Origin: Phycisphaerae bacterium
Lineage (GTDB): Bacteria; Planctomycetota; Phycisphaerae; UBA1845
Direction of reading: 5' to 3'
NCBI GenBank assembly: GCA_023133475.1
Contig: JAGLWJ010000120.1
Location: 1 to 41,265 of the forward strand
DNA: 41,265 nt
The translations under genes were made by a program, and so were the position numbers. The notes below the pieces were generated by a model. That model searched no databases. It was not told the origin of the DNA and saw only the letters and a program-made list of their open reading frames with translations. Below, piece by piece: positions 9,684 to 20,500 of the stretch. Positions within the stretch are counted from its first letter, which is position 1, and each line of letters starts with the position of its first letter.

Positions 9684-12600
9684 ATGAAGCCCATCCGCGT
9701 GATCAGGTTAATCGTTGTCCTGTTGTGGGGCGTGGCGTTGTCGTGTCCGCCGAGCTTCGGCCAGATTACAGCAGATACTCTCACCAACAACGATCTAGTT
9801 CTGAACGCCCGCTATGTGGGCGACATTGATTCGTTGCGGAAATGCACTGAAGACGTCCCATACGGTGAGATCTATAACTTCGCCATTCCCACACCGGGGT
9901 ATGCCGACTGCGGCACCTGCACGGTAGGCGCCATTCCACTGCAAACGTACGCTTGCACTGGTGGATCGTTAACCTATGCGGGCGGCAGTGTGTGCTTCTC
10001 GACAGGCGACGTCTCATGGGACAGGAGCATGATACGGCTGTATGAGGGCTTCAACGCTTGTGGCAGAGAGTTGGATCCGAACGACTCGGAAACGTATGTC
10101 GATTTGATACCTCTGTCGTCCTTCCCCTATCCGGTCTTCTCTATCAAGGTGCTAAGCACCAGAGGATTGGGCGAGTTGGAGCTTGAGTTGTCCTATGAGG
10201 GGAGCGTCGACTTCAATGTGGAGGACTGTGTTCCCTGGCTCGGCTGTCACAGTCCCTGCACGGGACAGGGTATGAATGATTTCCACGTTGAAGGGAGCAA
10301 GACCATTAAGGTCCAGCCCACGGCCGGATCGGGCTGCGGGCTGGGCGGCCTGAGTGAGGCTTTTCATCTGGCCACACCCCTGCTCGCGGTGGAAGTTGGG
10401 GCGGCGGGACTGGAGGTGATAGCCGGTGAAACGGCCGACATGATTGGCATGAGCTTCTACCACAGGGGGGAGCAGACAACCGAACCGCTCTACGACGTGC
10501 GCCTGCCAGGCTGGGCGGAGACGTTGTTCATACCCAACCAGTCTCAATTCAGTCCCATCCTTGGCACGCCCTGGTGCGGGCTGATGATCGGCTACCGGGT
10601 AAGCTCGCAGAACGTCGAAGGTCCGGCCGGTACAACGTATGTCTTTGACGTGGAGCAAAACACCGGGCTCCTCGAACATATACGTCCGCCTTCGATCGAC
10701 AACAACACCCATCCTGCGGTGCAGTCGTACCAGTACACCGGTGCCGGCGAGGAGAAACGCGTCTGGCTGATCACCGATCACGCCGGCTTCCCCAACTGGA
10801 TCCGGCTATGGCGCTATCCTGTTTCGCCTGACGATCCGGATCCGCCGAGTCCGGCGGCTCCGCCGGACAAGGGCGGAGTAGTCTACCGGATTACCACGTC
10901 AGACGAGCGCCGCTGGGACCTGGAGACTAACTACTGCGTAGAGGTCGAGGACGAGAAGTACTGGTACGTGACCGCAGTGATCCCTTTGGACCGCAAAGGC
11001 GCCCGCTATTACGGCCGCAACTCCGCCGGCCGCATCACCACAGTGGCCGACGCCTGGAACCGGACCATGTACGCCTTTGACTACGCCCCGGACGCTTCCG
11101 CCCGCCCGGTCATTCTCACCAATGAGTATCACTACATCAACGAGCCGCAACCCTCCACCGCAGGAGCCCTGCAGCGTGTGGCGGCCCATACTTACGAAGA
11201 GCACCGGATCACCAAGAACCTCTATGTCGAACCGGGCAAGTTCCGCCGGGTGGTCTATGAGTTTAACACCAACGGGTTGGATCACGAACTGGAAGCCATC
11301 AAGACCTACACCGACGTGTTCAACGGCCCGCAAGACAATGGCGGAACGGAGATCGCCGTCCGCTTCGAACACGATGTGGAAAACGTCGCGGGCAACATGC
11401 AAGTGACACAGATTACCTTGCCCGATCCCGAGACCGGTTCTGCCACCGGTATGAAGATCAAACACACCTACAATGATGAAGGTTTCCGAACTCGTACGGT
11501 GCATGAAGCTCCGAATGGTGAACAACTGGTAGTTTACGACGTCGAGTATGAAATGTACTATGGCGGCTCGGAGCCTGTCGAGCCGGAGGATTTCTGCGAC
11601 CTGACCGACGACTTTGGGGAATGGACGCTACGACTGGCCGACGTGAATACCAGCCAGGTTGGTTGGCTGGATTCCTGGTCCATCCTGATCGAGGGAGAAG
11701 GCGACGCATTCCAGATTCAAAGCCAACTGCTTACTTCTGAACCACAGGGCAGGCTGTACATACCCGATCTGGATCCCCTGGGCGTTATCGATGTTATCTA
11801 TGCGCCGCCGTTGTTGGAGAACATTCGGCGGGTGACCGTTGGATTGTGCGTGGATCATCCCCGACCGCGGGACTTGCACATCACCTTGACCCACCGCGGT
11901 ATCACCGAAGACCTCAGCGACGTGCTGGAGCCCACGGAGAAGAGGTCTCCCACCGTGGAGCAGCAGAACGACGCCGGCGGCGCGGTTGCCACTGCCTCAG
12001 AACCACCGCCCGCCGCACCGCGCCGGCAATGCGTCGAGTACGTAATCTGCTCCACCATAGGCCGCCGGGAGACAGACCGAGTAGCTACATTCTACCATCT
12101 GCCTCGCATCATTAAGTCTTCTGATGCCCGTGGCAATGTCACCCGGTTTGATTATGAGAACGGCGGGGAGGATGAAAACGGCGACGGGGTCAAAGGGGAA
12201 GTCAGCAACAATCTACTCAGTATCACCGGTCCGACCGTGTACCAGGGGCCTTCCGCCCCACGCTACGCGGAGATGCTCTTCGAGTACGACGGCACCTTGG
12301 GCGTGATGACTCGCGCCAAGACGCGCTTTGCAGATGGTCCGGACGACTTCCTGGAAACCGCGTACGAGTACGATTCCCTGCGGCGGCTGACCAAGGAGAC
12401 TGACGATCCACAGGGGCTGGCCATTGCCACCGCCTACCGCTACGACCAGGCCAACCGCTTGGTCACCGTTACCGATCCGGCCGGTTACAAGACCCGCTAC
12501 ACCTACGACAACGACGGGCGCGTGCTCGCCGAATACACCTACCTGACGGAAGACGTGGAGGGAGAGTTCTACGGCTCGACGAACGTCTATAACTCCAACG

Positions 12601-15600
12601 GCCGGCTGTCGGAGTCTTATTACGAGAACGAAGACCAGACCGGCCAGCCCGTCCCAGGCCAACAGGCGACCATCGACGCGTACTTCTACTATGACCGCAT
12701 AGGAAGGATGACCAAGGCCGCCCTGCTGCCCGCCGGGGTCGCTCAAACCATGGATTACCACCTTAACTGGCAAGGGGAGGTCTTACAGGCGTTTGACACC
12801 AGCGGACGCGGGTATCGCCTGACTTATGATGGACGTGGGCTGGTCAGTTCGGAAGTGCCCCTGGCTCAGGGCGTCTCCCCAGTGGCTGATCTGATCACCC
12901 AATACGCTTACGACTTTCGCGGCGCCCTCACCTCCGCCCTCAGTCCCACCCAGGTGGAACTGAGCCAGGAATACGACGACTTCGGCCGGACCACGAAAGC
13001 GATCCAGAAACCCCGCAGCCAGGAGCCGCAGCAAGCGGAAATCGTCTCGAACTTACTCTATGACCCCGACGGCAACGTAACCCGCCAGACCACCAAGCAA
13101 GGCGAGCAGGTGTTCGACGACGCCGGCGTCTTCTACGACGAGGAAGGCAGGCCCTTCGAGATGCGCCAACATATCGAGCCCGACTCCGGCGGTCTGTACG
13201 ACGAGATAGCCAGGATTTCCTACGATTACGCCGGCAGGGTGGTGGAGAGCAGGAGGTTGGGAGATCAGACTCCGGTGGAGATCGGCGGGGGGAGGGATGC
13301 CGTGCAACTCACCCAAGGCGGCGACGCCTTTCAGCAACTCCACTACGACAAAGCCGGACGGCTTACCAAACGCACCGACTCGGAGAATGGCCAGGTAATC
13401 TTTGGCCGGGATCCGCGGGGACAGATCACCACCGCCACCATCCGCACCTCGGAGCGGCACGACATCACCTTGAGGGTCCAGTACGACGCCCTGGGCCGGG
13501 CGACCAAGACGGTTGACGGAGAGGGATACGAGAAACGCATGGACTACGATTCCCGCGGCTACATGAGACGCATGTCTCTGCAGAGCAGCCGGGGGGAATG
13601 CCTGGAAAGCTACGCCAATGTTTTCGATGAGGCCGGCAGACTGGTTCGCACCGCCAAGATGGCCGAGTGCGAACAGACCACGCCGGATGAAACCCGCGAC
13701 TGGGTGGTGGACTACGCCTACGACGCCGACGCCCGATTGCTCGCCAGGGGATCTTACAACAACTTCTCCACCGAACCAATCGTCACCTACTACACCTACG
13801 ACCCGCTGGGCAGGACGTCCCGAGTGAATACTCCTTGCGGCGGATCCTCGGAGCACCAATACGCTCCCAACGGCCTGGTGCAACGCTATGGTGTGGCCGA
13901 TGGGCTGGGCACGCGCATCTTCAACCTCGGCTACGATGGGCATAACCGGGTCACCACACTCACCGCAGATGGCAACCCGCAACTGGTCACTCAAGTGCAG
14001 TATGACGGCCTGGGGCGGCGCGTCGCCTCGGTTGACCCGGCCGGTAAGGTTGTTCAGGTCCAGTACGACCTGGGGGGACGGGTCACGCAGTTGCTGGAGG
14101 ACCCCGGCGGAATCGCCCGCCGCACTGACTTCAGCTATGATAGTAAGGGTCTGCTGACCTCCCAGACTGCTTACACCAGTTTCCTGGGCACACCTTATGG
14201 TACGCAGACCACCAACTACGTCTACGACTCGGTGGGCCGCCTGCGCTACTTGGCCTATCCCGACAGCACCGGGACAACCGGACCTTCCGGCCAACTCGAC
14301 ATGGTGGAACTCAAATACGATGACGTTGGCAGACTCACCCAGCATGTCGACCAGCGCGGCTGGGAGACTTCCTACGCTTATGACGACCGCGGTCTGCTGA
14401 CCGCCAGACAGACCGATACCGCCCGGGAGCGCTTCAATGTGATGGACAACTTCGACTACGACGGGGCCGGCCGGCTGACCCTGGCCACCCGGGGACCGCC
14501 GGGTAATCCTGGCGGCATCGCCCGCACCGAGCGCCACTACAACAACCGGGGCGATCTGCTCGAAGAAAGTCAATGGGTCGGCGCCGGACAGGCTTACACC
14601 ACGTCTTACGCTTATGACCAGGGCGGCAACGTCATCGGCGTGCTCTATCCCGATGGACGGCAACTGGTCCAATCCTACAACTCCGCCGACCAACTCATCG
14701 ATATCCGTGATGTAAACGAGGCGGGCTTGGCCTACGAATACGATGGTTGCGTTCTGACCAAGCGGCGAGTCAGTACGTGTGACGAGTTCGGCAACAAATA
14801 CTACGATAGGTACATCCAGTACAACGACCACCGTTGGGTCTCACGGTTGATCACCAACTTCGTCAGCGGGCGGGGCACGACCACGATCGCCGACTTCACC
14901 TATACAAGGGACAACGCCGGCAACCCGCTCGCCGTTCTGGCCCACGGGACCGGCGGCTTCGCCGACCTGGACCGCACCTTCTCCTACGATTCTCTTCATC
15001 GGCTCACCTCCATCCAGTATGCCGGCGGAGATACTGAGGCGACCATCCTGGACGAATTGGGCAATCGGATCGGTCATGCCGACCGCGACGGCCAGTACAC
15101 CGCATACGCCTTGGGCAGCGCCGCCAACGAATACGCATCCGTCGGGCTGCACCCCGTGACCTACGACGCAGCCGGCAACCTGACCGTCGATGAGGACGGA
15201 CACCGCTTCGAGTACGACGAGCTTGACCGCTTGGTGGAGGTCCGGGCCGAAGACGGAACCGCGCTCGCCGAGTACACCTACGACGCCCTGGGCCGACGAG
15301 TCGCTTTCGACCGCCCGGACGCCGACAGCACCATCCGGTACTACTACGACCGCATTTCGGCTGTCGAAGAACGCGCCGAGGATGGGGAGCTATTACGCAG
15401 CCACGTCCTGGGCGGCCAGTACATTGACGAGCGGGCCTACTCGTACGACGCTGCCACCGGAGAGTGCCCGCAGTACATCCTGGGCGATCTGTACTCGGTG
15501 GCAGGCGTAGGCAATGCCGACGGCACCGAGGTGGAAGCCTGGGACATGTCCCCCTACGGCACCTTCACGGCCGGAACCGCCGAGTGCCAACCCATGGACA

Positions 15601-17108
15601 TCAACTGCGACACGGTGGTGGACGCGGCCGACATCCAACTGGTCAACATGTCCTTGGACACCACTCCCGCCGACCCCGACTGGCTGGAGCGCGCCGACCT
15701 GGACGGTGATAACCTGGTCGAGTTGGAAGACGACCTGCGCCCGGTGCGCAACGCCCTGGGCTACTCCTACGGCGGCGGCACAGCCGACATCCAGGACAAC
15801 ATCTTCACCCTCCACGGCCGAGAGTTGGACGTGTTATCTGACGGCTTGGTCCTGCAGTATCACCGCGCCCGGCATTATATACCCCAACAAGGCCGTTGGC
15901 TACAACGAGACCCCAAGAACTATGTCGACGGCATGAACCTATACGAAGCTTTCGGCGCCAATCCAGTCAGTCTCGTCGATCCGCGCGGCACTGTTATCGA
16001 GGAGTTCTTCAACTGGCGGTACAACGACAAATGGGCCTCAACTGAGGAACTCAGAACAGCCCTCGACTTAGGGATGGACTTCTCCGAAGTTACCGGTGAA
16101 GAGGTGCGAATGATACGCGATGCTGGTGAAGCCCTCTTCGCTCTCACGAATCCCGGACTAGCCGCCAGCATGGGCATAACCGTTGACCCCTTGGATGTAG
16201 TTAGTGAAACAGGCAAGACCACAGCGCGTATGTACAACAACGCCGTGGAAAGCAGCACAGAGCGAATGATAGCCGTTGCAGAAGCTCAGATGGAGGCCGG
16301 AGTTTCCTTGGAAGAGGCTACTTCAGGTGTCTTCCTGTCAGCCGTGGTGATTGGCGACAAGGTTGGTGTGACGCCCGCCCTGGAGGCACGATATGACGTT
16401 GATTTAGCTACGAATGAGCAACTAAGCACCATCGAAGTGGATTTCGGCCTCTTCGTGGCGAGTGAGCGCTTCCGGCGAACTCTTCAAGGTGGTGGCCAAC
16501 TCGGGATCATCATCGGTACAGCCGGGATGCGATCTAATAGCGCCCTGGCGAGACGGGGTAGTTTCACACGGAAGCTGCGAGCTTGGGAACTGCGGAAGGT
16601 GCGAGCATTCCGGCGGGGGCGCGGGAATGTGGGTTCTACTGCCGCACGCGGTGGCGTGAGCGGCGTCGCCCCGAACAATGCGGTCAGTTCACAGTTCAGT
16701 CGTATGCGGACAGCTGCTCGTTATCTGAAGGATGGACGATACTTCGATGGATCGAAGTGGAGGGTGCTCACCCGAGCTAACCGTCGAACGATCCTGTCGG
16801 GTATCGATTTTACGAAGGGCGTCCGCGTTGTGAACTTACCTCGAGGTACTAATCTGATACAGTACGTGCGACGAGGAGGACGGCTTGGCCCGTGGTTTAC
16901 TGTCCCTGGTACACCAGCCAGCAGAGTTGGGTTGTTCGGTGGTGGCCGGAATCTTGTTCCTTTCCGTACTTCCCTGCCAACTCAGGTATTGGAGACTACA
17001 GCTAAGCCGATCATGGATACATGGTCCGTACCAGGGTTTGCAGTCCCAACAGAGGGTGGTGGAGTGCAGTACTATATCTTCCAGAGCTATAAGGTGTTTC
17101 CAAAATGA
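9684..17108 (+). CDS. RHS/YD-repeat polymorphic toxin-like protein with C-terminal TNT/Tse6-like effector tip
   Basis: The ATG at 9684 is chosen because AAGGAG lies 5 nt upstream and the protein then opens with a signal peptide (MKPIRVIRLIVVLLWGVALS, cleavage near SFG-Q). The product is 2474 aa. After a Cys-containing N-terminal region come YDxxGR repeats (from about nt 11000, dense at 12130-15420). The conserved RHS-associated core ends in NLYEAFGANPVSLVDPRG at about 15990. Two P-domain-like pieces (about residues 638-744) and a dockerin-like pair (about 1971-2027) interrupt the RHS part. The last 372 residues are variable-tip sequence. The final segment, with RGTNLIQYVRR, GPWFTVPGTP and a terminal GGGVQY (2458-2463), resembles NAD-degrading TNT/Tse6-type or ADP-ribosyl-transferase-fold toxins. 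The toxin class is an inference. The stop codon overlaps the next gene by 4 bp. Confidence 0.85.
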   Translation: MKPIRVIRLIVVLLWGVALSCPPSFGQITADTLTNNDLVLNARYVGDIDSLRKCTEDVPYGEIYNFAIPTPGYADCGTCTVGAIPLQTYACTGGSLTYAGGSVCFSTGDVSWDRSMIRLYEGFNACGRELDPNDSETYVDLIPLSSFPYPVFSIKVLSTRGLGELELELSYEGSVDFNVEDCVPWLGCHSPCTGQGMNDFHVEGSKTIKVQPTAGSGCGLGGLSEAFHLATPLLAVEVGAAGLEVIAGETADMIGMSFYHRGEQTTEPLYDVRLPGWAETLFIPNQSQFSPILGTPWCGLMIGYRVSSQNVEGPAGTTYVFDVEQNTGLLEHIRPPSIDNNTHPAVQSYQYTGAGEEKRVWLITDHAGFPNWIRLWRYPVSPDDPDPPSPAAPPDKGGVVYRITTSDERRWDLETNYCVEVEDEKYWYVTAVIPLDRKGARYYGRNSAGRITTVADAWNRTMYAFDYAPDASARPVILTNEYHYINEPQPSTAGALQRVAAHTYEEHRITKNLYVEPGKFRRVVYEFNTNGLDHELEAIKTYTDVFNGPQDNGGTEIAVRFEHDVENVAGNMQVTQITLPDPETGSATGMKIKHTYNDEGFRTRTVHEAPNGEQLVVYDVEYEMYYGGSEPVEPEDFCDLTDDFGEWTLRLADVNTSQVGWLDSWSILIEGEGDAFQIQSQLLTSEPQGRLYIPDLDPLGVIDVIYAPPLLENIRRVTVGLCVDHPRPRDLHITLTHRGITEDLSDVLEPTEKRSPTVEQQNDAGGAVATASEPPPAAPRRQCVEYVICSTIGRRETDRVATFYHLPRIIKSSDARGNVTRFDYENGGEDENGDGVKGEVSNNLLSITGPTVYQGPSAPRYAEMLFEYDGTLGVMTRAKTRFADGPDDFLETAYEYDSLRRLTKETDDPQGLAIATAYRYDQANRLVTVTDPAGYKTRYTYDNDGRVLAEYTYLTEDVEGEFYGSTNVYNSNGRLSESYYENEDQTGQPVPGQQATIDAYFYYDRIGRMTKAALLPAGVAQTMDYHLNWQGEVLQAFDTSGRGYRLTYDGRGLVSSEVPLAQGVSPVADLITQYAYDFRGALTSALSPTQVELSQEYDDFGRTTKAIQKPRSQEPQQAEIVSNLLYDPDGNVTRQTTKQGEQVFDDAGVFYDEEGRPFEMRQHIEPDSGGLYDEIARISYDYAGRVVESRRLGDQTPVEIGGGRDAVQLTQGGDAFQQLHYDKAGRLTKRTDSENGQVIFGRDPRGQITTATIRTSERHDITLRVQYDALGRATKTVDGEGYEKRMDYDSRGYMRRMSLQSSRGECLESYANVFDEAGRLVRTAKMAECEQTTPDETRDWVVDYAYDADARLLARGSYNNFSTEPIVTYYTYDPLGRTSRVNTPCGGSSEHQYAPNGLVQRYGVADGLGTRIFNLGYDGHNRVTTLTADGNPQLVTQVQYDGLGRRVASVDPAGKVVQVQYDLGGRVTQLLEDPGGIARRTDFSYDSKGLLTSQTAYTSFLGTPYGTQTTNYVYDSVGRLRYLAYPDSTGTTGPSGQLDMVELKYDDVGRLTQHVDQRGWETSYAYDDRGLLTARQTDTARERFNVMDNFDYDGAGRLTLATRGPPGNPGGIARTERHYNNRGDLLEESQWVGAGQAYTTSYAYDQGGNVIGVLYPDGRQLVQSYNSADQLIDIRDVNEAGLAYEYDGCVLTKRRVSTCDEFGNKYYDRYIQYNDHRWVSRLITNFVSGRGTTTIADFTYTRDNAGNPLAVLAHGTGGFADLDRTFSYDSLHRLTSIQYAGGDTEATILDELGNRIGHADRDGQYTAYALGSAANEYASVGLHPVTYDAAGNLTVDEDGHRFEYDELDRLVEVRAEDGTALAEYTYDALGRRVAFDRPDADSTIRYYYDRISAVEERAEDGELLRSHVLGGQYIDERAYSYDAATGECPQYILGDLYSVAGVGNADGTEVEAWDMSPYGTFTAGTAECQPMDINCDTVVDAADIQLVNMSLDTTPADPDWLERADLDGDNLVELEDDLRPVRNALGYSYGGGTADIQDNIFTLHGRELDVLSDGLVLQYHRARHYIPQQGRWLQRDPKNYVDGMNLYEAFGANPVSLVDPRGTVIEEFFNWRYNDKWASTEELRTALDLGMDFSEVTGEEVRMIRDAGEALFALTNPGLAASMGITVDPLDVVSETGKTTARMYNNAVESSTERMIAVAEAQMEAGVSLEEATSGVFLSAVVIGDKVGVTPALEARYDVDLATNEQLSTIEVDFGLFVASERFRRTLQGGGQLGIIIGTAGMRSNSALARRGSFTRKLRAWELRKVRAFRRGRGNVGSTAARGGVSGVAPNNAVSSQFSRMRTAARYLKDGRYFDGSKWRVLTRANRRTILSGIDFTKGVRVVNLPRGTNLIQYVRRGGRLGPWFTVPGTPASRVGLFGGGRNLVPFRTSLPTQVLETTAKPIMDTWSVPGFAVPTEGGGVQYYIFQSYKVFPK
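15595..15765 (+). other. Dockerin-like calcium-loop pair inserted in the RHS core
   Basis: Within the RHS coding frame, the sequences DINCDTVVDAADIQLVNM and ADLDGDNLVELEDDLRPV form two dockerin-type calcium loops. They lie between the AWDMSPYGTF motif and the LQYHRARHY motif of the RHS core, two elements that are normally almost adjacent. The frame stays open throughout, so this is an in-frame module insertion. Confidence 0.6.
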
Positions 17109-17431
17109 CCGACTTATGGCAGGCCAAACTACAATGGACACTCTCGGAGCTTAAGAAGCTGAGGGAGAAGCACCCGGACGATCGCCTCATTGTGTCAGGC
17201 ATCACGCAGTTGCAGTACCTGCTTGCTCTGGCTGAGGGAACGGAGTCTGACGATTCGTCTCTCGAAAAAATCGACATCGGATACCTTGCGGTTTATTCCT
17301 TGGCGGACGTCGTTTCATATGACTTGTCTGTTGCTATGTGTGACATCTCTGAAGGGGTACGACATATCCTGCGTCGTCAGGGCCGCAAACCGAATATCGA
17401 TCGTACTGGTGAGCTTGGTAGGTCAGGTTGA
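17105..17431 (+). CDS. Tsi6-like immunity protein for the RHS C-terminal toxin
   Basis: This small, mostly helical protein of 108 aa starts on an ATG that overlaps the RHS stop codon (ATGA), so the two genes are probably translationally coupled. The pattern ELKKLREKHPDD...GITQLQYLLAL...DSSLEKIDIGYLAVYSL...LSVAM agrees with what I remember of Tsi6, the immunity protein of the NAD glycohydrolase Tse6: an N-terminal helix, a QLQY motif, then D-x-S-x-L followed by a (I/L)xxGxxAV motif. Its position directly after a polymorphic toxin tip is the standard place for the cognate immunity gene. The Tsi6 relationship is from motif memory and needs a profile search. The stop codon lies inside the first REP-like hairpin. 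Confidence 0.65.
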   Translation: MTDLWQAKLQWTLSELKKLREKHPDDRLIVSGITQLQYLLALAEGTESDDSSLEKIDIGYLAVYSLADVVSYDLSVAMCDISEGVRHILRRQGRKPNIDRTGELGRSG

Positions 17432-17525
17432 TAACCTGACGCGATAGCGAGGTAGGTCAGGCTAAAAACCTGACGTGATAAGCTGGAGCAATATGACAAG
17501 ACGATTGGCAGGTTTGCAACCTGCC
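17422..17525. repeat. Three REP-like short palindromes
   Basis: Three hairpins share the core CAGG/CCTG. Hairpin 1 is GTCAGGTT-gat-AACCTGAC (17422-17440), hairpin 2 is GTCAGG-7nt-CCTGAC (17456-17474), and hairpin 3 is GGCAGGTT-tgc-AACCTGCC (17507-17525). The first two share the flank GGTAG just before the stem. They fill the gap between the immunity gene and the next giant gene and could act as mRNA 3' stabilisers or weak terminators, or be mobile REP elements. None is followed by a clean T-run. Confidence 0.7.
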
Positions 17526-17577
17526 CTACGGGTCTAGCGTCCACTCTTTGTCATCACTTTTTCGAGGAGATACGCTA

Positions 17578-20500
17578 ATGTGTCACCATAAGGCATCGTC
17601 GGATGTCCAAATCCAGCGCCGGCTGGCGGTGTCTGCCGTCTGGTGGTCGCGGCGTAAGTGTATCCACTGCCGGGTGCGTATCGCAGTCTGGATTACGCTG
17701 GGGGCGGCGGCTATAGGGTGTGTCTGGCCAACGGGGCAGGCAATGGCTACTGACGATGAATATGCGTATACACTGCACCTCCAACCATCGACGCCGGTCA
17801 CGGGCAAGCTGGTCGTCGCGGAGGGCAATACGTTCGACGTAGACGTAGCCCTCTTCGTTGATGAGGCTGACCCGGACGGCAACGCTGACAACAACTTCAT
17901 CGCCGCTCTGGTAGCCTGGCTGCGGAGCGATTCGGACGCATACCCGTTTCTCGTCACCAACGTTGTCTGGCTGCCCTATGGTCCGGCGGGCATCGACTGG
18001 CTCGATTTCAACGATGACGAGGAGGTGGGTTTTGCGCCCCCCCCGACATCGGGTTACCCGCAAGACCTGACAGCTACAGAGCGGCTTCGCCTGGTTGGGA
18101 TGTTTGCTCCGGACGAAACCACGCATCTGAGTGTCGACGACATCGGCGCCGGTTTGGTCGTGGCCCGGATCACGATGCAGGCTCCTACAGGCTCGGAGGT
18201 CGTAGGGCAGGAATTGACCCTGTCTTTCCTGACCGGCGGCGGCTATGCCCCCAGTGCAGCCAACAACCTGGGCGAGAGGCAAATCGCCACAGCCTCGTCA
18301 ACTCTGCTCACCGTCCTGATCGTGCGGCCGGACTGCATCGGCGGGCCCAACGATTGCAATAACAACGGCATCGCCGACCACTGCGACATCGAGTTCGGCC
18401 TCAGTGACGACTGCAACGAGAACGCCGTCCCCGATGAGTGCGACATCGCCGGCGGAACCAGCGGGGACTGCGATGCGAACGGCACACCTGACGAATGCCA
18501 GAGTTTCGACGACTGCAACCACAATGGCATCGTCGACTTCTGTGACACAGCCGCCGGCACAAGCGAAGACTGTGACGGAAACCACGTGCCCGACGAGTGT
18601 CAGGTCTTCGACGACTGCAACAACAACGGCACACCCGACCCGTGTGACATCCGCGACGGCGTCAGTGAAGATTGCAGCAGCAACGGCATCCCGGATGAGT
18701 GCGAGCCGGACTGCAACAACAACGGCATAGCGGACACCTGCGATATCCTGGAGGGCACCAGCGCGGATTGCAGTGGCAACAACATCCCCGACGAGTGCGA
18801 ACCAGACTGCAACGGCAACAACATAGCCGATAGCTGCGACATCGTGGCAGCCACCAGCCAGGACTGTGACCTCAACGGAATCCCCGACGAGTGTGAGGAC
18901 ACGTTGCCCGATTGCAACAACAACGGAATCTGGGACGCCTGCGACATAGTTAACGGGTCCAGCACGGACTGCAACGCCAATTGGATTCCAGACGTATGCG
19001 AAATGGGCTGTGGCGGAACCGCGGATCAGGATGGCACGTGCTCGCCGTCCGTGTGTTCGGCAACGGGATACGGCAACGGCATCACCGGGGTCTGCGACTG
19101 CAACAACAACGGAGCACCTGATGAGTGCGACATCGCCGGCAGCACGTCACACGACTGTGACGGCAACCACGCTCCCGACGAATGTGCGATCAGCGGCAAT
19201 CCGTTTCTGGATCGGAACATCAACGGTCTCCTCGACGTGTGCGAAGACTGCGACTCGAACGGCATCCCCGATACATGTGACTTAGATTGCAGTAACTCCG
19301 GGTGCAGCGGCATAGGGGGTTGCGGGTTGGCCCGGGATGACAACGCCAATGGCATCCCTGACGAATGTGAGATCGGCGCGACTGACGACGTCCTGTCTGC
19401 CGGCCCGGAAGCACAAGAGTTATACGTGATTGATCTGGCGACCCTGGAGGGCGGCCGATCCGGCGGCATCTATGGGATCAGCGGCACCAGCGCGATCACC
19501 GGCATGGCGAGCGACCCTACCGGTGACGTCGTGTATGTCACGGTCGATCCCGGCACGCCAAGAACGTATATCTATCGCGTTCACGTCTCCGACGGGCAAG
19601 CCGAGCAGGTCGCGGTCATCCAGTCGAGGTCCGCTCGGGCCGTCGCCTTCGAAGCCAGCCTCGGGCTGGAGACCCTGTACGTCGGCGTAACGGCGTACCC
19701 CGGTGATGAGCCGCTGCTATTGGTGATCGATCCGCAAACCGGGGAGACTGTCTTCGAGAATCCCCTGGATACGGGCGACGAATACCCGACGGGTTTCGCC
19801 TACGATTCTCGGCACGGCTTGCTTTACGGCGTCTTCTCCCAGGGATCGCTGTATTCGTTCGTTGTAAACGAGCTGTCTGGCCGGATCGTGAGCACTACCT
19901 GCGTAGGCCGGGTCCCTCAGCCGTTGGGCAACTTGGCCTACGACCCGGCACGTGACCGTTTGCTGGCAGTAGCCGAAGGTTATCTATACACCGTTGACCG
20001 GGCGACCGCCGATGTGGGCTGTGTCGGTGCGGGTTTTGTGGACCCGCCGCAGGTGGCCGGGCTTGCATACTGTCCGTCATCCGAGCCGCTGGTGGACATC
20101 TCGTCGTGGCCGGAGTTCCCCATCGGCTCAGGACGCGGCGCGGGGCTTAGCGGCAGTTGTGTTGCTGCCTCGGCTCCGGACTTGGCCATCAATCCATCCA
20201 CAGGCCGCCCGCTCGTCGCCTACGCCGAGGATGGAGCCATCGCCGTGCTTCGCTACGAGGAGCGGCTTTGTGGCGGAGAGTTGATCCCCTGGCGCGAGGT
20301 GACCGGCACGCGGGTATCGAGGATCGAAGACGCAGAGGCCAAGACACCAGCCGTAGCCATCATCACCGCCGGAGACCCGGTCCCCGTGGTGGTCTGGAGT
20401 CAAACCTTTGATAATCCACCCGGTGGACCGGACGAGATATACGTTCGCCGATTGAATGCGACCATGGGCGCATGGGAGGAGATGGGAACAGCCTCCGCCA

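Noticed and set aside
13053-14831. 592-codon leftward open frame
   Set aside because: It is wholly antisense to the RHS repeats; GC-rich YD-repeat coding DNA commonly leaves long open antisense frames, and it has no recognisable domain or ribosome binding site.
18352-19374. Regular spaced repeats that could suggest a CRISPR array
   Set aside because: The repeat is in-frame coding sequence of diverged 57-bp units without unique spacers.
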